Positions 25,865 through 33,968 of a DNA stretch of 45,753 nt are shown here, in pieces. The number at the start of each line of letters is the position of its first letter. The first letter of the stretch is position 1. The stretch is from Mycobacterium sp. (GTDB lineage Bacteria > Actinomycetota > Actinomycetes > RYN-182): NCBI GenBank assembly GCA_025965515.1, contig JAOPWU010000059.1, forward strand, positions 1 through 45,753. Reading direction: 5' to 3'. A model generated the notes under the pieces. That model searched no databases. It was given only the letters and a program-made list of their open reading frames with translations, and was not told the origin of the DNA. The position numbers were made by a program, and so were the translations under genes.

Positions 25865-27592
25865 ATGACCACCGCCCCCTCTCGTCCGGGCGCCGACCGC
25901 AGTCGGCACCGCAAGGGCCAGGGCCAGTGGGCGCTCGGCTACACCGAGCCGCTGAACCCGAACGAGCGCTTCAAGAAGGACGACGACGGACTGAACGTCC
26001 GGCAGCGCATCGTCGACCTCTACAGCAAGCAGGGGTTCGACAGCATCGACCCCTCCGACCTGCGCGGCCGGATGCGCTGGCTCGGGCTGTACACCCAGCG
26101 CGAGCAGGGCATCCCGGGCGGCCTGACGGCCACGCTGGAGCCGGAGGAACTGGACGCGCCGTACTTCATGCTCCGCGTCCGCATCCCGGGCGGGCAGCTC
26201 ACGGTCGAGCAGCTGCGGGCCGTCGCGGACATCTCCAGCACCTACGGGCGCGACGTCGCCGACATCACCGACCGGCAGAACATCCAGTACCACTGGATCC
26301 GCATCGAGGACGTCCCCGCGATCTGGGAGCGGCTCGAGGCCGTCGGCCTCAACACGACCGAGGCGTGCGGCGACACCCCGCGCAACATCCTCGGGTGCCC
26401 CCTGGCCGGGCTCTCGGAGCACGAGGTGCTGGACGGCACCGAGGCGCTGCGCAGCATCGAGACCCGGTGGATCGGGGACCCGGAGTTCTCGAACCTGCCC
26501 CGCAAGTTCAAGACGTCCGTCAACGGCTGCCGGCACCAGTGCACGACCCACGAGATCCACGACGTGGCGTTCCAGGGCGTCGTCGGCCCGGACGGCACGC
26601 CCGGCTTCGACGTGTGGGTCGGCGGCGGGCTGTCCACCAACCCCAAGTTCGGCCAGCGGCTCGGCATGTTCGTCCGGCCGGAACAGGTGGAGCAGGTCTG
26701 GGCGGGCATCGCCTCGGTGTTCCGCGACTACGGCTACCGGCGCTCGCGCACGCGCGCCCGCATCAAGTTCCTCATGGCCGACTGGGGCCCGGAGTTCTTC
26801 CGGGAGGTGCTCGAGCAGGAGTACCTCGGCGGCGCGTTCCCCGACGGCCCGGCGCCGGCCGCCCCGCTCGACGGGACCCGCGACCACGTCGGGTTGACGC
26901 CGCTGCGGGACGGCACCCTCGCCGTCGGCTTCACGCCGCGCACGGGGCGTACGTCGGGCACCGCGCTGGAGCGGCTCGCGGAGCTGGCCGGCGCCTACGG
27001 CAACGGCCAGGTGCGGTTCACCGCCGAGCAGAAGGGCGTCGTGCTCGGCGTGGCCCCGGAGCGCGTGGAAGAGCTGATCGCCGCCCTCGCGGAGATCGAC
27101 CTCCTCGTCCGGCCGTCGGCGTTCCGCCGCGGCACGATGGCCTGCACCGGCATCGAGTTCTGCAAGCTGGCGATCGTCAACACCAAGGGCACGGCCCACG
27201 AGCTGTACACGGAGCTCGACCGCCGGCTCCCCGGCTGGGAGACGCCGATCAGCATCAACGTCAACGGGTGCCCGAACTCCTGCGCCCGCATCCAGGTGGC
27301 CGACATCGGCCTCAAGGGCATGCTGCTGACCGACGCCGCGGGCGGCCACGTCGAGGGGTTCCAGGTGCACCTCGGCGGGCGGCTGGCGGGCGGCGACGCG
27401 AGCCAGGCAGCGTTCGGCCGGAAGCTCCGCGGGCTGCGGGTGGCCGCGGCGGACCTGCCCGACTACATCGAGGGCCTGCTGCGCGCCTACGCCGACGCCC
27501 GGGAGCCGGGGCAGCCCTTCGCCGACTGGGTGGTCACGGCCCCCGCCGACGTCGTGCAGTGGGACGGCGCCGCGCGGTACGCCGAGGCGTGA
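25865..27592 (+). CDS. sir: ferredoxin-dependent sulfite reductase (siroheme, [4Fe-4S])
   Basis: The 575-residue enzyme of the nitrite/sulfite reductase family has siroheme/[4Fe-4S] cysteines at 427 and 433 (ACTGIEFC) and 469 and 473 (NGCPNSC). Tyr76 (GLYTQR) and Cys168 (TEACGD) are 92 residues apart, the same spacing as the Tyr-Cys crosslink pair of the mycobacterial sulfite reductase. Together with the adjacent APS reductase this argues for sulfite, not nitrite, as substrate. The ATG has a GAGGA ribosome-binding site. It is divergent from cysH and overlaps the zinc-ribbon gene by GTGA. Confidence 0.93.
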   Translation: MTTAPSRPGADRSRHRKGQGQWALGYTEPLNPNERFKKDDDGLNVRQRIVDLYSKQGFDSIDPSDLRGRMRWLGLYTQREQGIPGGLTATLEPEELDAPYFMLRVRIPGGQLTVEQLRAVADISSTYGRDVADITDRQNIQYHWIRIEDVPAIWERLEAVGLNTTEACGDTPRNILGCPLAGLSEHEVLDGTEALRSIETRWIGDPEFSNLPRKFKTSVNGCRHQCTTHEIHDVAFQGVVGPDGTPGFDVWVGGGLSTNPKFGQRLGMFVRPEQVEQVWAGIASVFRDYGYRRSRTRARIKFLMADWGPEFFREVLEQEYLGGAFPDGPAPAAPLDGTRDHVGLTPLRDGTLAVGFTPRTGRTSGTALERLAELAGAYGNGQVRFTAEQKGVVLGVAPERVEELIAALAEIDLLVRPSAFRRGTMACTGIEFCKLAIVNTKGTAHELYTELDRRLPGWETPISINVNGCPNSCARIQVADIGLKGMLLTDAAGGHVEGFQVHLGGRLAGGDASQAAFGRKLRGLRVAAADLPDYIEGLLRAYADAREPGQPFADWVVTAPADVVQWDGAARYAEA

Positions 27593-27789
27593 CCGGCCCG
27601 GATCCGGCGCCGGAGCCCATCCCCGCACGGCGCCCGCCGCGGTGGCAGGTCTTCTACTGCCCGTACTGCGGCGAGGAGGACCTGCGGCCGGAGGGCGACG
27701 CCGGGGCGTGGCACTGCGGTGCCTGCGCCCGCAGCTTCGCCGTCCGCGGCATCCGGCCGGCCGCCGATCCGGCCGGGGATTCCCCGTGA
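27589..27789 (+). CDS. 66-residue zinc-ribbon protein of the sulfite reductase operon
   Basis: This small protein has a proline-rich start and a single treble-clef-like zinc ribbon: C-P-Y-C (FYCPYCGEEDL) and C-G-A-C (WHCGACARSF). GTGA overlaps link it to the sulfite reductase gene before it and the ferrochelatase gene after it. A role in delivery of metal or sulfide, or in regulation, would fit the position but nothing in the sequence proves it. The overlap and intact zinc motif make it a real gene despite its size. Confidence 0.8.
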   Translation: MTGPDPAPEPIPARRPPRWQVFYCPYCGEEDLRPEGDAGAWHCGACARSFAVRGIRPAADPAGDSP

Positions 27790-28898
27790 CGGAGCCGCTC
27801 GCCCCCTACGACGCGGTGCTGCTGGTCGGCTTCGGCGGTCCGGAGGGCCCGGCCGACGTGCTGCCGTTCCTGCGGCGGGTCACCGCCGGCCGGGACGTGC
27901 CCGACGAGCGGCTCGCCGTCGTGGCGCGCCAGTACGACACGGTCGGCGGGGTGTCCCCGCTGAACGCCCAGAACCGGGCCCTGCGGGCCGTTCTGCAGGA
28001 GTCGCTGGCCCAGCGGGGGAGCGGGCTCCCGGTGTACTGGGGCAACCGCAACTGGACCCCGCTGCTCGCCGACGTGATCCCAGAGCTGTACGCCGCCGGA
28101 CACCGGCGGGTGCTCGCGGTGCTGACGAGCGCTTACCCGTCCTACAGCGGGTGCCGGCAGTACCGGGAGGACCTTGCCCTCGCGGCCGAAGGGCTCGACG
28201 GGCTGGTCGTGGACCGGGTGCGGCACTACGCGGACCACCCGGGATTCGTCGATACCGTCGCCGCCACCACCCGCGCGGCCCTCGCCGAACTCGACGCCGA
28301 CGTGCGCGCCGGCGCCCACGTCGTGTTCACCGCCCACTCGATCCCGCTCACCATGGCCGCGACGGCGGGCCCCACGGGCGACGAGTACGTCGGCCGGCTG
28401 CGCGACACCGCTGCCGCCGTGATGGAGCGGGTCGACCCGGCCCGCCCGTGGGAGCTGGTGTGGCAGTCCCGCAGCGGCCCGCCGACCACCCCGTGGCTCG
28501 AGCCGGATGTCGGCGACCAGCTCGCCGCGCTGGCCGCCGGCGGCACGCCGGCCGCCGTGCTCGTGCCGGTCGGCTTCCTCAGCGACCACATGGAGGTCGT
28601 CTACGACCTCGACGTGCAGGCCGCCCACCGCGCCGGGGAGCTCGGGCTCGCGGTGCGGCGCGCCGCCACCCCGGGGACAGCGCCAGCGTTCGTGGCGGCG
28701 CTCGCCGACGTGGCTCTCGACCGCGCCCGCGAGGCCAGGGGCGGGCCCGTCGCCCCCGTGTCGGCCACGCGCGGCGGGCCCTCCCACACGGTCTGCCCAC
28801 TGACCTGCTGCCCCGCCCGCACCCCGCGCCCCGCCCTCGCCGGCACGGCCGCGGACGCGCGCGGGGAGTCGCCGCCGCTCGCCACCGGTCGGCCGTGA
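27786..28898 (+). CDS. hemH: ferrochelatase, coproporphyrin type (CpfC/HemH) with C-terminal cysteines
   Basis: The 370-residue chelatase starts with AVLLVGFGGPEGPADVLPFL. It has the metal-site histidine region VFTAHSIP and the acidic GFLSDHMEVVYDLD. Cys123 (YSGCRQY) and the C-terminal Cys337-x3-Cys341-Cys342 correspond in position to the four [2Fe-2S] ligands of actinobacterial ferrochelatases. Actinobacterial enzymes of this class insert iron into coproporphyrin III. Its place in a sulfite reductase operon raises the alternative of siroheme supply; mycobacteria have a CbiX-type chelatase in the equivalent place. The GTG overlaps the zinc-ribbon stop, and its stop overlaps the GH13 start. 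Confidence 0.88.
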   Translation: MTEPLAPYDAVLLVGFGGPEGPADVLPFLRRVTAGRDVPDERLAVVARQYDTVGGVSPLNAQNRALRAVLQESLAQRGSGLPVYWGNRNWTPLLADVIPELYAAGHRRVLAVLTSAYPSYSGCRQYREDLALAAEGLDGLVVDRVRHYADHPGFVDTVAATTRAALAELDADVRAGAHVVFTAHSIPLTMAATAGPTGDEYVGRLRDTAAAVMERVDPARPWELVWQSRSGPPTTPWLEPDVGDQLAALAAGGTPAAVLVPVGFLSDHMEVVYDLDVQAAHRAGELGLAVRRAATPGTAPAFVAALADVALDRAREARGGPVAPVSATRGGPSHTVCPLTCCPARTPRPALAGTAADARGESPPLATGRP

Positions 28899-30496
28899 CC
28901 GGACCGGCGACGACCCCTGCGCCGTGGTGGCGGGACGCGGTCGTCTACGAGGTCTACCCGCGGTCGTTCGCCGACGCCGCGCCCGACGGCGCCCCGGACG
29001 GCGTGGGGGACCTCGCCGGAGTGCGGGAACGCATCCCCTACCTGCAGCGGCTCGGCGTGGACGCCGTGTGGCTCACCCCGTTCTACGTGTCCCCGCTGGC
29101 CGACGGCGGGTACGACGTGGCCGACCCGCGCCGGGTCGACCCGGTCCTGGGCGACGCCGCCGGTTTCGCTGCGCTGGTCGCCGATCTGCACGGCGCCGGG
29201 CTGCGCCTGATCGTCGACCTCGTGCCCAACCACACCAGCGCGGAGCACCCGTGGTTCCGCGCCGCGCTCGCCGGCGACCCGGCGGCCCGGGAGCGGTACC
29301 GGTTCGTCGACGGCGCACCGGACACCCCGCCCAACGACTGGGAGAGCGTCTTCGGCGGCCCGGCGTGGACCTGGTCCGAGCAGGCCGGTGCCTGGTACCT
29401 GCACCTGTTCGACCCGTCACAGCCCGACCTCGACTGGCGCAACCCCGACGTCGTCGCCGAGGGCCAGGACGTGCTGCGCTTCTGGCTGGACGCCGGGGTG
29501 GACGGCGTACGCATCGACGTCGCCCACGGCCTGCTGAAGGCCGACGGGCTGCCCGCCCGGACGGCCGAGAGCCTGGCCGCGGGCGCCGCCGCCCCGCCGG
29601 AGTTCGCGCACGTGCGCGCGCATCCCGGGGCCTGGAACCAGCCCGAGGTGCTGGACGTGTGGCGGTCGTGGCGGAGCCTGGCCGACACCTACGCGGGCGA
29701 GCGGCTCCTCGTCGGTGAGGTCTTCCTGCCGGAGCTCGACGACATCGCGCAGTACGTCGCGCCCGGGCTGCTGCACCAGGCGTTCGACTTCCGGGTGCAG
29801 GCCTGCGGGTTCGACGCCGCCGAGCTGCGCGCCACCATCGCCCCGGCGCTCGACGCCTTCGGCGACCGTGCCGCGTGGGTGCTGTCGAACCACGACCTGG
29901 TCCGCCACGCCACCCGGTACGGCGGCGGGGAACGGGGCGTCCGGCGCGGCCTGGCCGTGACCACGCTGCTGGCCGGCCTGCCCGGGGCGCTGTACCTGTA
30001 CCAGGGGGAGGAGCTCGGCCTGGAGCAGGCCGAGGTGCCGCCCGCCCGCTGGCAGGACCCGCAGGGTCGCCGCGGCGGTCGCAGCCGGGACGGCGCGCGG
30101 ACCCCCATGCCCTGGACCGCAGACGCCGACCACGGCTGGCCCGGCGGCTCCTGGCTGCCGTTCGGCGAGGTCGCCGGCCGTAGCGCCGCCGAGCAGGACG
30201 CCGCCTCCGGCACGCTCGCCGCGTACCGGCGACTGCTCGCGCTGCGCCGCCGGCTGCGGGAGCTGCCCCCGGAGGGTGCGCCCGCGTGGCTGGACACGCC
30301 TGCGGGCGTCTGCGGGCTCCGCCGCCGGCTCGGCGGCATCGAGGTCGGCGTGCTGCTGAACACGGCCGACCAGGCCGTCCGGGTGCCGCTGGACGTCACG
30401 GACGTGCTGATCGCGAGCGACGGCGAGCCGCTGGTCGGCGAGGGCGTGGTGACGCTGCCCGCCGAGAGCGGGGCCTGGGTGCGCCTGCGGCCCTGA
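28895..30496 (+). CDS. GH13 alpha-glucosidase (oligo-1,6/alpha-1,4-glucosidase-like)
   Basis: The 533-residue cytosolic TIM-barrel enzyme has VVYEVYPRSF at the start, then LVPNHTS, nucleophile Asp208 (GVRIDVAH), acid/base Glu275 (VGEVFLPE) and transition-state Asp334 (SNHDLVRH). Such enzymes hydrolyse alpha-glucosides from maltose, isomaltose or sucrose-like sugars; the exact linkage is uncertain. It has no signal peptide. A GTGA overlap couples it to the ferrochelatase gene, an unexpected partner for a sugar hydrolase. Its stop lies within a strong bidirectional hairpin shared with serB. Confidence 0.9.
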   Translation: MTGPATTPAPWWRDAVVYEVYPRSFADAAPDGAPDGVGDLAGVRERIPYLQRLGVDAVWLTPFYVSPLADGGYDVADPRRVDPVLGDAAGFAALVADLHGAGLRLIVDLVPNHTSAEHPWFRAALAGDPAARERYRFVDGAPDTPPNDWESVFGGPAWTWSEQAGAWYLHLFDPSQPDLDWRNPDVVAEGQDVLRFWLDAGVDGVRIDVAHGLLKADGLPARTAESLAAGAAAPPEFAHVRAHPGAWNQPEVLDVWRSWRSLADTYAGERLLVGEVFLPELDDIAQYVAPGLLHQAFDFRVQACGFDAAELRATIAPALDAFGDRAAWVLSNHDLVRHATRYGGGERGVRRGLAVTTLLAGLPGALYLYQGEELGLEQAEVPPARWQDPQGRRGGRSRDGARTPMPWTADADHGWPGGSWLPFGEVAGRSAAEQDAASGTLAAYRRLLALRRRLRELPPEGAPAWLDTPAGVCGLRRRLGGIEVGVLLNTADQAVRVPLDVTDVLIASDGEPLVGEGVVTLPAESGAWVRLRP

Positions 30497-30528
30497 CGCG
30501 GCTACGCCGGGCGCGTCAGGGCCGCGGG
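30484..30528. terminator. bidirectional terminator hairpin covering two stop codons
   Basis: A perfect 14-bp stem (GCGGCCCTGACGCG with its complement, 30487-30500 and 30512-30525) extends to 17 pairs with one wobble, with an 11-base loop. It contains the GH13 stop (30494-30496) and the serB stop (30516-30518), so the last codons of both convergent genes are part of the stem. Confidence 0.75.
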
Positions 30529-31796
30529 TGCAGCGGGCGCCCCACGAGTGCCGAACCGGTCCGCGGGCACTCGTCGGGTTCCGCGAGCTGAGCCTCCGCG
30601 TCGAGCCCGTCCGCGGCCTCGACCTCCTCCCGGCTGATGCCCAGCAGGAACAGCACACTGTCGAGGAAGGGCACGTTGACCGCCGCGTCTGCCGCAGCGC
30701 GGACGACCGGCTTCGCGTTGAAGGCCACGCCGAGCCCGGCGGCCTGCAGCATGTCGAGGTCGTTGGCGCCGTCGCCGACCGCCACGGTCTGCGCCAGCGG
30801 CACCCGCTCGGCCGTCGCGAAGCGGCGCAGGGCCCGCGCCTTCGCGGCGCGGTCCACCACCTCGCCGGACACCCGGCCCGTCAGCCGGCCGTCGGCCACC
30901 TCGAGCCGGTTGGCGGTCACGAGGTTGATGCCGAGACTCTGCGCCAAGGGGTCGACCACCTCGTGGAAGCCGCCGCTCACCAGCGCGACCCGGGAGCCGA
31001 GTCGCTGCAGCGTCCGGACCAGCGTCGCTGCGCCGGGGGTGAGCTGCACGGCGGCGCGCACCCGCGCGAGCGCTGCCACGTCCAGCCCGGCCAGTAGGGC
31101 GACCCGCTCCCGCAGGGACGCAGCGAAGTCGAGCTCCCCGGCCATCGCCCGCTCGGTGACCTCGCGGACCTGCCGTTCGCAGCCCGCCTCGGCGGCCAGC
31201 ATCTCGATGACCTCGCCGCGGATGAGCGTCGAGTCCACGTCCATGACGACCAGGCGCTGCGCGCGCCGGTAGAGCGATGCCCGCTGCACGGCGACGTCGA
31301 CGCCCGCCAGGCCGGCGGCGGCGGTGACGCTGCGGCGCAGCCGGTCGGGGAACTCCGCGTCCCCCGCGGTGGCCGCGACGACCCGCAGCTCGTAGCAGCT
31401 GACCGGCCAGGCGGCGAGCCGGACGATGCGGTCGATGTTGCCGCCCGCGACCGCGACGGCCTCGGCGGCGGCCGCGAGGGCGCCCGGGGTCGTGGGGCTG
31501 CCGAGCACGGTGACGACCAGGGTCTCCTCGGGGCCCCCGCGCCGGGGCGCGTCCGCCGCGGGACCCACGGTGACCTCGACGCCGAGCGGCGCGACTGCCC
31601 CTGCCACGGCGCCGGCGAGCAGCGCCTGCGCCCCGGCGTCCCCGCGCAGGTGCACGCCGAGCAGCAGCCGGCCCCGGACGACGACCTGCTCGACGTCCAG
31701 CACTTCGACGGCGAGCGGGTCGAGCGCGCCGAACAGCGCGGCGGTCACGCCGGGCCGGTCGAGGCCCGTGACGGTGACGAGGAGATCCTCAGCCAC
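30516..31796 (-). CDS. serB: SerB, phosphoserine phosphatase with ACT domains
   Basis: The 426-residue enzyme has two N-terminal ACT-like domains (about 1-80 and 92-170) and a HAD phosphatase. Asp186 and Asp188 in VMDVDSTLIRGE are the catalytic aspartates, followed by LVSGGFHEVVDPLA (motif II) and VGDGANDLDML (motif IV). It makes serine from phosphoserine, probably with serine feedback through the ACT domains, as in mycobacterial SerB2. Serine is also the carbon precursor of cysteine, which fits the nearby sulfur genes. The GTG overlaps the stop of the upstream gene by eight bases. Confidence 0.93.
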   Translation of the reverse strand: MAEDLLVTVTGLDRPGVTAALFGALDPLAVEVLDVEQVVVRGRLLLGVHLRGDAGAQALLAGAVAGAVAPLGVEVTVGPAADAPRRGGPEETLVVTVLGSPTTPGALAAAAEAVAVAGGNIDRIVRLAAWPVSCYELRVVAATAGDAEFPDRLRRSVTAAAGLAGVDVAVQRASLYRRAQRLVVMDVDSTLIRGEVIEMLAAEAGCERQVREVTERAMAGELDFAASLRERVALLAGLDVAALARVRAAVQLTPGAATLVRTLQRLGSRVALVSGGFHEVVDPLAQSLGINLVTANRLEVADGRLTGRVSGEVVDRAAKARALRRFATAERVPLAQTVAVGDGANDLDMLQAAGLGVAFNAKPVVRAAADAAVNVPFLDSVLFLLGISREEVEAADGLDAEAQLAEPDECPRTGSALVGRPLHPRP

Positions 31797-32712
31797 GGCC
31801 GTCCCGCTCGTCGCTGAGCTCGCGCCCCCGGGCATCGTTGCGCTGGCCGGCCGCCAGGAGGCGGGCCAGCGTCTCGGGCCGGTAACCGTCCAGGCTCGCG
31901 GCAGCGGCGCGGCGCGCCGCCGCCGCGAGCTCCCGCAGTGCCGCGTCGCGGCCGGCGATGTCGTGCCGGTGGACGACCGCGCCGCTGGTGGCCCGCGCCA
32001 GGTCGACCGCGTCACCCACCGCCAGCGCGCGCTCCAGCAGGGTCCGGGCGCGGGGTGCGTAGCCGTCGGGCAGCTCCGGGGACCGGCCGCCGCCCGAGCG
32101 CAGCGCACGGACGGCGTCCACCAGCTCCCGCGGCAGCGCGGCCACGTCGAGCCCCACGAGGTCCCGGGTGGCGTCGCCGAGGGTGCGGGCGAAGGCGAGG
32201 TCCGCGTCACCGAGCCGCTCGGGCACCCAGCGCACCTCGCCCAGCGCGTGGACCTGCCAGGTGACGACGAGGACCGATCCCTCCAGCGCCGAGCCGTGCC
32301 GGGCCTCGCTGGGCACCAGCCCGAGGGCGGCGTCGCTGCCGACCGTGACCACGCCCTGGCCCGCCTCGAGCGCCGCGGCGCGGAACGACTGCGCAGGGGG
32401 CAGGCCCGTCACGTCGCCGGGCGCGGGCAGGACCGTCCGCAGCCGCTGCACGCCGCCGGCCTCCAGGTGCCCCAGCGCCCAGGCCAGCGACACCGCGGCG
32501 GGCTCGGTCGGCAACCCCACGACCTGGTGGACGACATCCTGCCGGTGCCAGCCGGCCGGCGCGCCGACAGCCGTCGGCGGCCGCTCCGGGGTCTCGCCCA
32601 CGCCGCGCGCCGCCTCGTCCAGCGAGGCGTCGCCTGCGAGCCAGGCGCTGCCCCAGGCGGCCAGCATGCCGGAGCGGAGCACGCCTGCACGCAGGCTCGA
32701 CGGGTCGGTCAC
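31789..32712 (-). CDS. uncharacterised actinobacterial protein, partner of serB
   Basis: The 307-residue protein has no signal peptide, membrane segment or motif I recognise. It is rich in Ala and Arg, with an N-terminal mixed alpha/beta-looking half (VLVVTWQVHALGEVRWVPERLG near the middle) and a helical C-terminal half (GRDAALRELAAAARRAAAAS). Overlap with serB implies co-translation, and the gene would be first in the operon. The GTG start has a TAGGCT box six bases upstream and no ribosome-binding site. No function is proposed. Confidence 0.75.
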   Translation of the reverse strand: MTDPSSLRAGVLRSGMLAAWGSAWLAGDASLDEAARGVGETPERPPTAVGAPAGWHRQDVVHQVVGLPTEPAAVSLAWALGHLEAGGVQRLRTVLPAPGDVTGLPPAQSFRAAALEAGQGVVTVGSDAALGLVPSEARHGSALEGSVLVVTWQVHALGEVRWVPERLGDADLAFARTLGDATRDLVGLDVAALPRELVDAVRALRSGGGRSPELPDGYAPRARTLLERALAVGDAVDLARATSGAVVHRHDIAGRDAALRELAAAARRAAAASLDGYRPETLARLLAAGQRNDARGRELSDERDGRG

Positions 32713-32718
32713 CAGGCC

Positions 32719-32724
32719 AGCCTA
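32719..32724 (-). promoter_or_regulatory. candidate leaderless -10 box of the serB operon
   Basis: TAGGCT on the minus strand, six bases, then the GTG at 32712. Identical in box and spacing to mptB and tldD. Confidence 0.5.
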
Positions 32725-32882
32725 CGGCCTGCCCGGCGGCGGTCGGCCCCGGAATCTGGCACCCTGGTCCGCGTGGCGGGCGCGTCCGCGCCGCCCGCCG
32801 TGGTCGGGCAGCGTCGCTTCACCGTTCCGCCACCGCGCGCACGGGCCCGCTGCCGGCGGGTCCCTCCAGTCGGGAGGACCGC

Positions 32883-33890
32883 ATGACCGCGACCGCCGCG
32901 CTGGCACCGGACCGGGAACGCGACGCCGACGACCCGCCCGGGCTCGAGTCCGTCGTCCTGCACGGGCACCGCCGGGTGTTCCTGCGCCGCGGCTCGGGCC
33001 CCGCGGTGCTGCTGCTGCACGGCATCGGCTCGACGCTGCACACCTGGGACCCCGTGATCGACGCGCTCGCGGCGGACCACACCGTCATCGCCCCGGACCT
33101 GCTCGGGCACGGCGGCAGCGCCAAGCCCCGGGGCGACTACTCGCTCGGCGGCTTCGCCTGCGGCGCCCGAGACCTGCTCAGCCATCTCGGGATCGACCGG
33201 GTCACCGTCGTCGGGCACAGCCTGGGCGGCGGCATCGCGGGCCAGTTCGCCTACGTGTTCCCGGAGCGCTGCGAGCGGCTCGTGCTCGTCGCGTCAGGCG
33301 GCCTGGGGCGGGAGGTGAACTTCCTGCTCCGCTCGCTGACCCTCCCGCTCGCCGAGCTGACGCTTCCCGTGACGACCCCCCTCTTCGACACCGGGCCGGT
33401 GCGGCTGGGGCTGCGTACCGCGGGGCGGGCGCTCGCCGCGCTCGGCGCCACGTCCGCGGCGGACGTCGACGAGATGCTCACGGTCGGGATGGGGTTGCAC
33501 GACCTCGGGGCCCGCCGCGCGTTCCTGCGCACCCTGCGCAGCGTCGTCGACGTGCGGGGCCAGGTGGTGTCGATGCTCGACCGGATCTACCTCGCGGAGG
33601 CCATGCCGCTGCTGGTGCTCTGGGGGGAGCAGGACACGGTCATCCCCGTCGAGCACGCCTGGCGGCTGCGGGATGCGCTGCCGGCCGCCCGCGTCGCCAC
33701 GCTGGCCGGCGCCGGGCACTTCCCGCACCGGGAGGACCCCGCCTGGTTCCTGGCCCAGCTGCGGGCGTTCCTGTCCGACACCCAGCCGGCGCCCTTCGAC
33801 CCCCAGGTGTGGCGGGAGCTGCTCCGCCGCGGCCGCCCGGCCTCGGCGGCGGCGCTGGCCGACCGGGTCGAGGCGTCGATGCCCGGCTGA
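32883..33890 (+). CDS. alpha/beta-hydrolase
   Basis: The 335-residue alpha/beta-hydrolase has oxyanion HGIG (about 46-49), nucleophile Ser113 in GHSLGG, an acidic residue in LWGEQDTVIP and catalytic histidine in GAGHFPHRED. The extended cap after residue 135 and a C-terminal tail of about 45 residues are as in mycobacterial hydrolases of unknown substrate; an ester or lipid substrate is plausible. The ATG has a GGGAGGA ribosome-binding site. The last codons carry an 11-base tandem duplication that repeats just past the stop. Confidence 0.85.
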   Translation: MTATAALAPDRERDADDPPGLESVVLHGHRRVFLRRGSGPAVLLLHGIGSTLHTWDPVIDALAADHTVIAPDLLGHGGSAKPRGDYSLGGFACGARDLLSHLGIDRVTVVGHSLGGGIAGQFAYVFPERCERLVLVASGGLGREVNFLLRSLTLPLAELTLPVTTPLFDTGPVRLGLRTAGRALAALGATSAADVDEMLTVGMGLHDLGARRAFLRTLRSVVDVRGQVVSMLDRIYLAEAMPLLVLWGEQDTVIPVEHAWRLRDALPAARVATLAGAGHFPHREDPAWFLAQLRAFLSDTQPAPFDPQVWRELLRRGRPASAAALADRVEASMPG

Positions 33891-33899
33891 TGCCCGGCT
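33878..33899 (+). repeat. 11-base tandem duplication over a stop codon
   Basis: GATGCCCGGCT occurs twice in immediate succession. The first copy encodes the last residues before the hydrolase stop, and the second follows the stop region. It looks like a recent slippage duplication. Confidence 0.6.
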
Positions 33900-33956
33900 G
33901 ACGTCCGCCCCGGGCGGTGGCGGGCGCGTCGCGCCCCCTGCGGCCGCCGCGCTGCC

Positions 33957-33962
33957 TAGGGT
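33957..33962 (+). promoter_or_regulatory. candidate leaderless -10 box of the DUF3097 gene
   Basis: TAGGGT is followed by six bases and the ATG at 33969, with no Shine-Dalgarno sequence. Confidence 0.45.
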
Positions 33963-33968
33963 TCGGCC

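Noticed and set aside
27719-28894. Upstream extension of the GH13 frame suggesting a fusion protein
   Set aside because: The extra 392 codons are a shifted-frame reading of the ferrochelatase gene; the enzyme domain begins right after GTG 28895.
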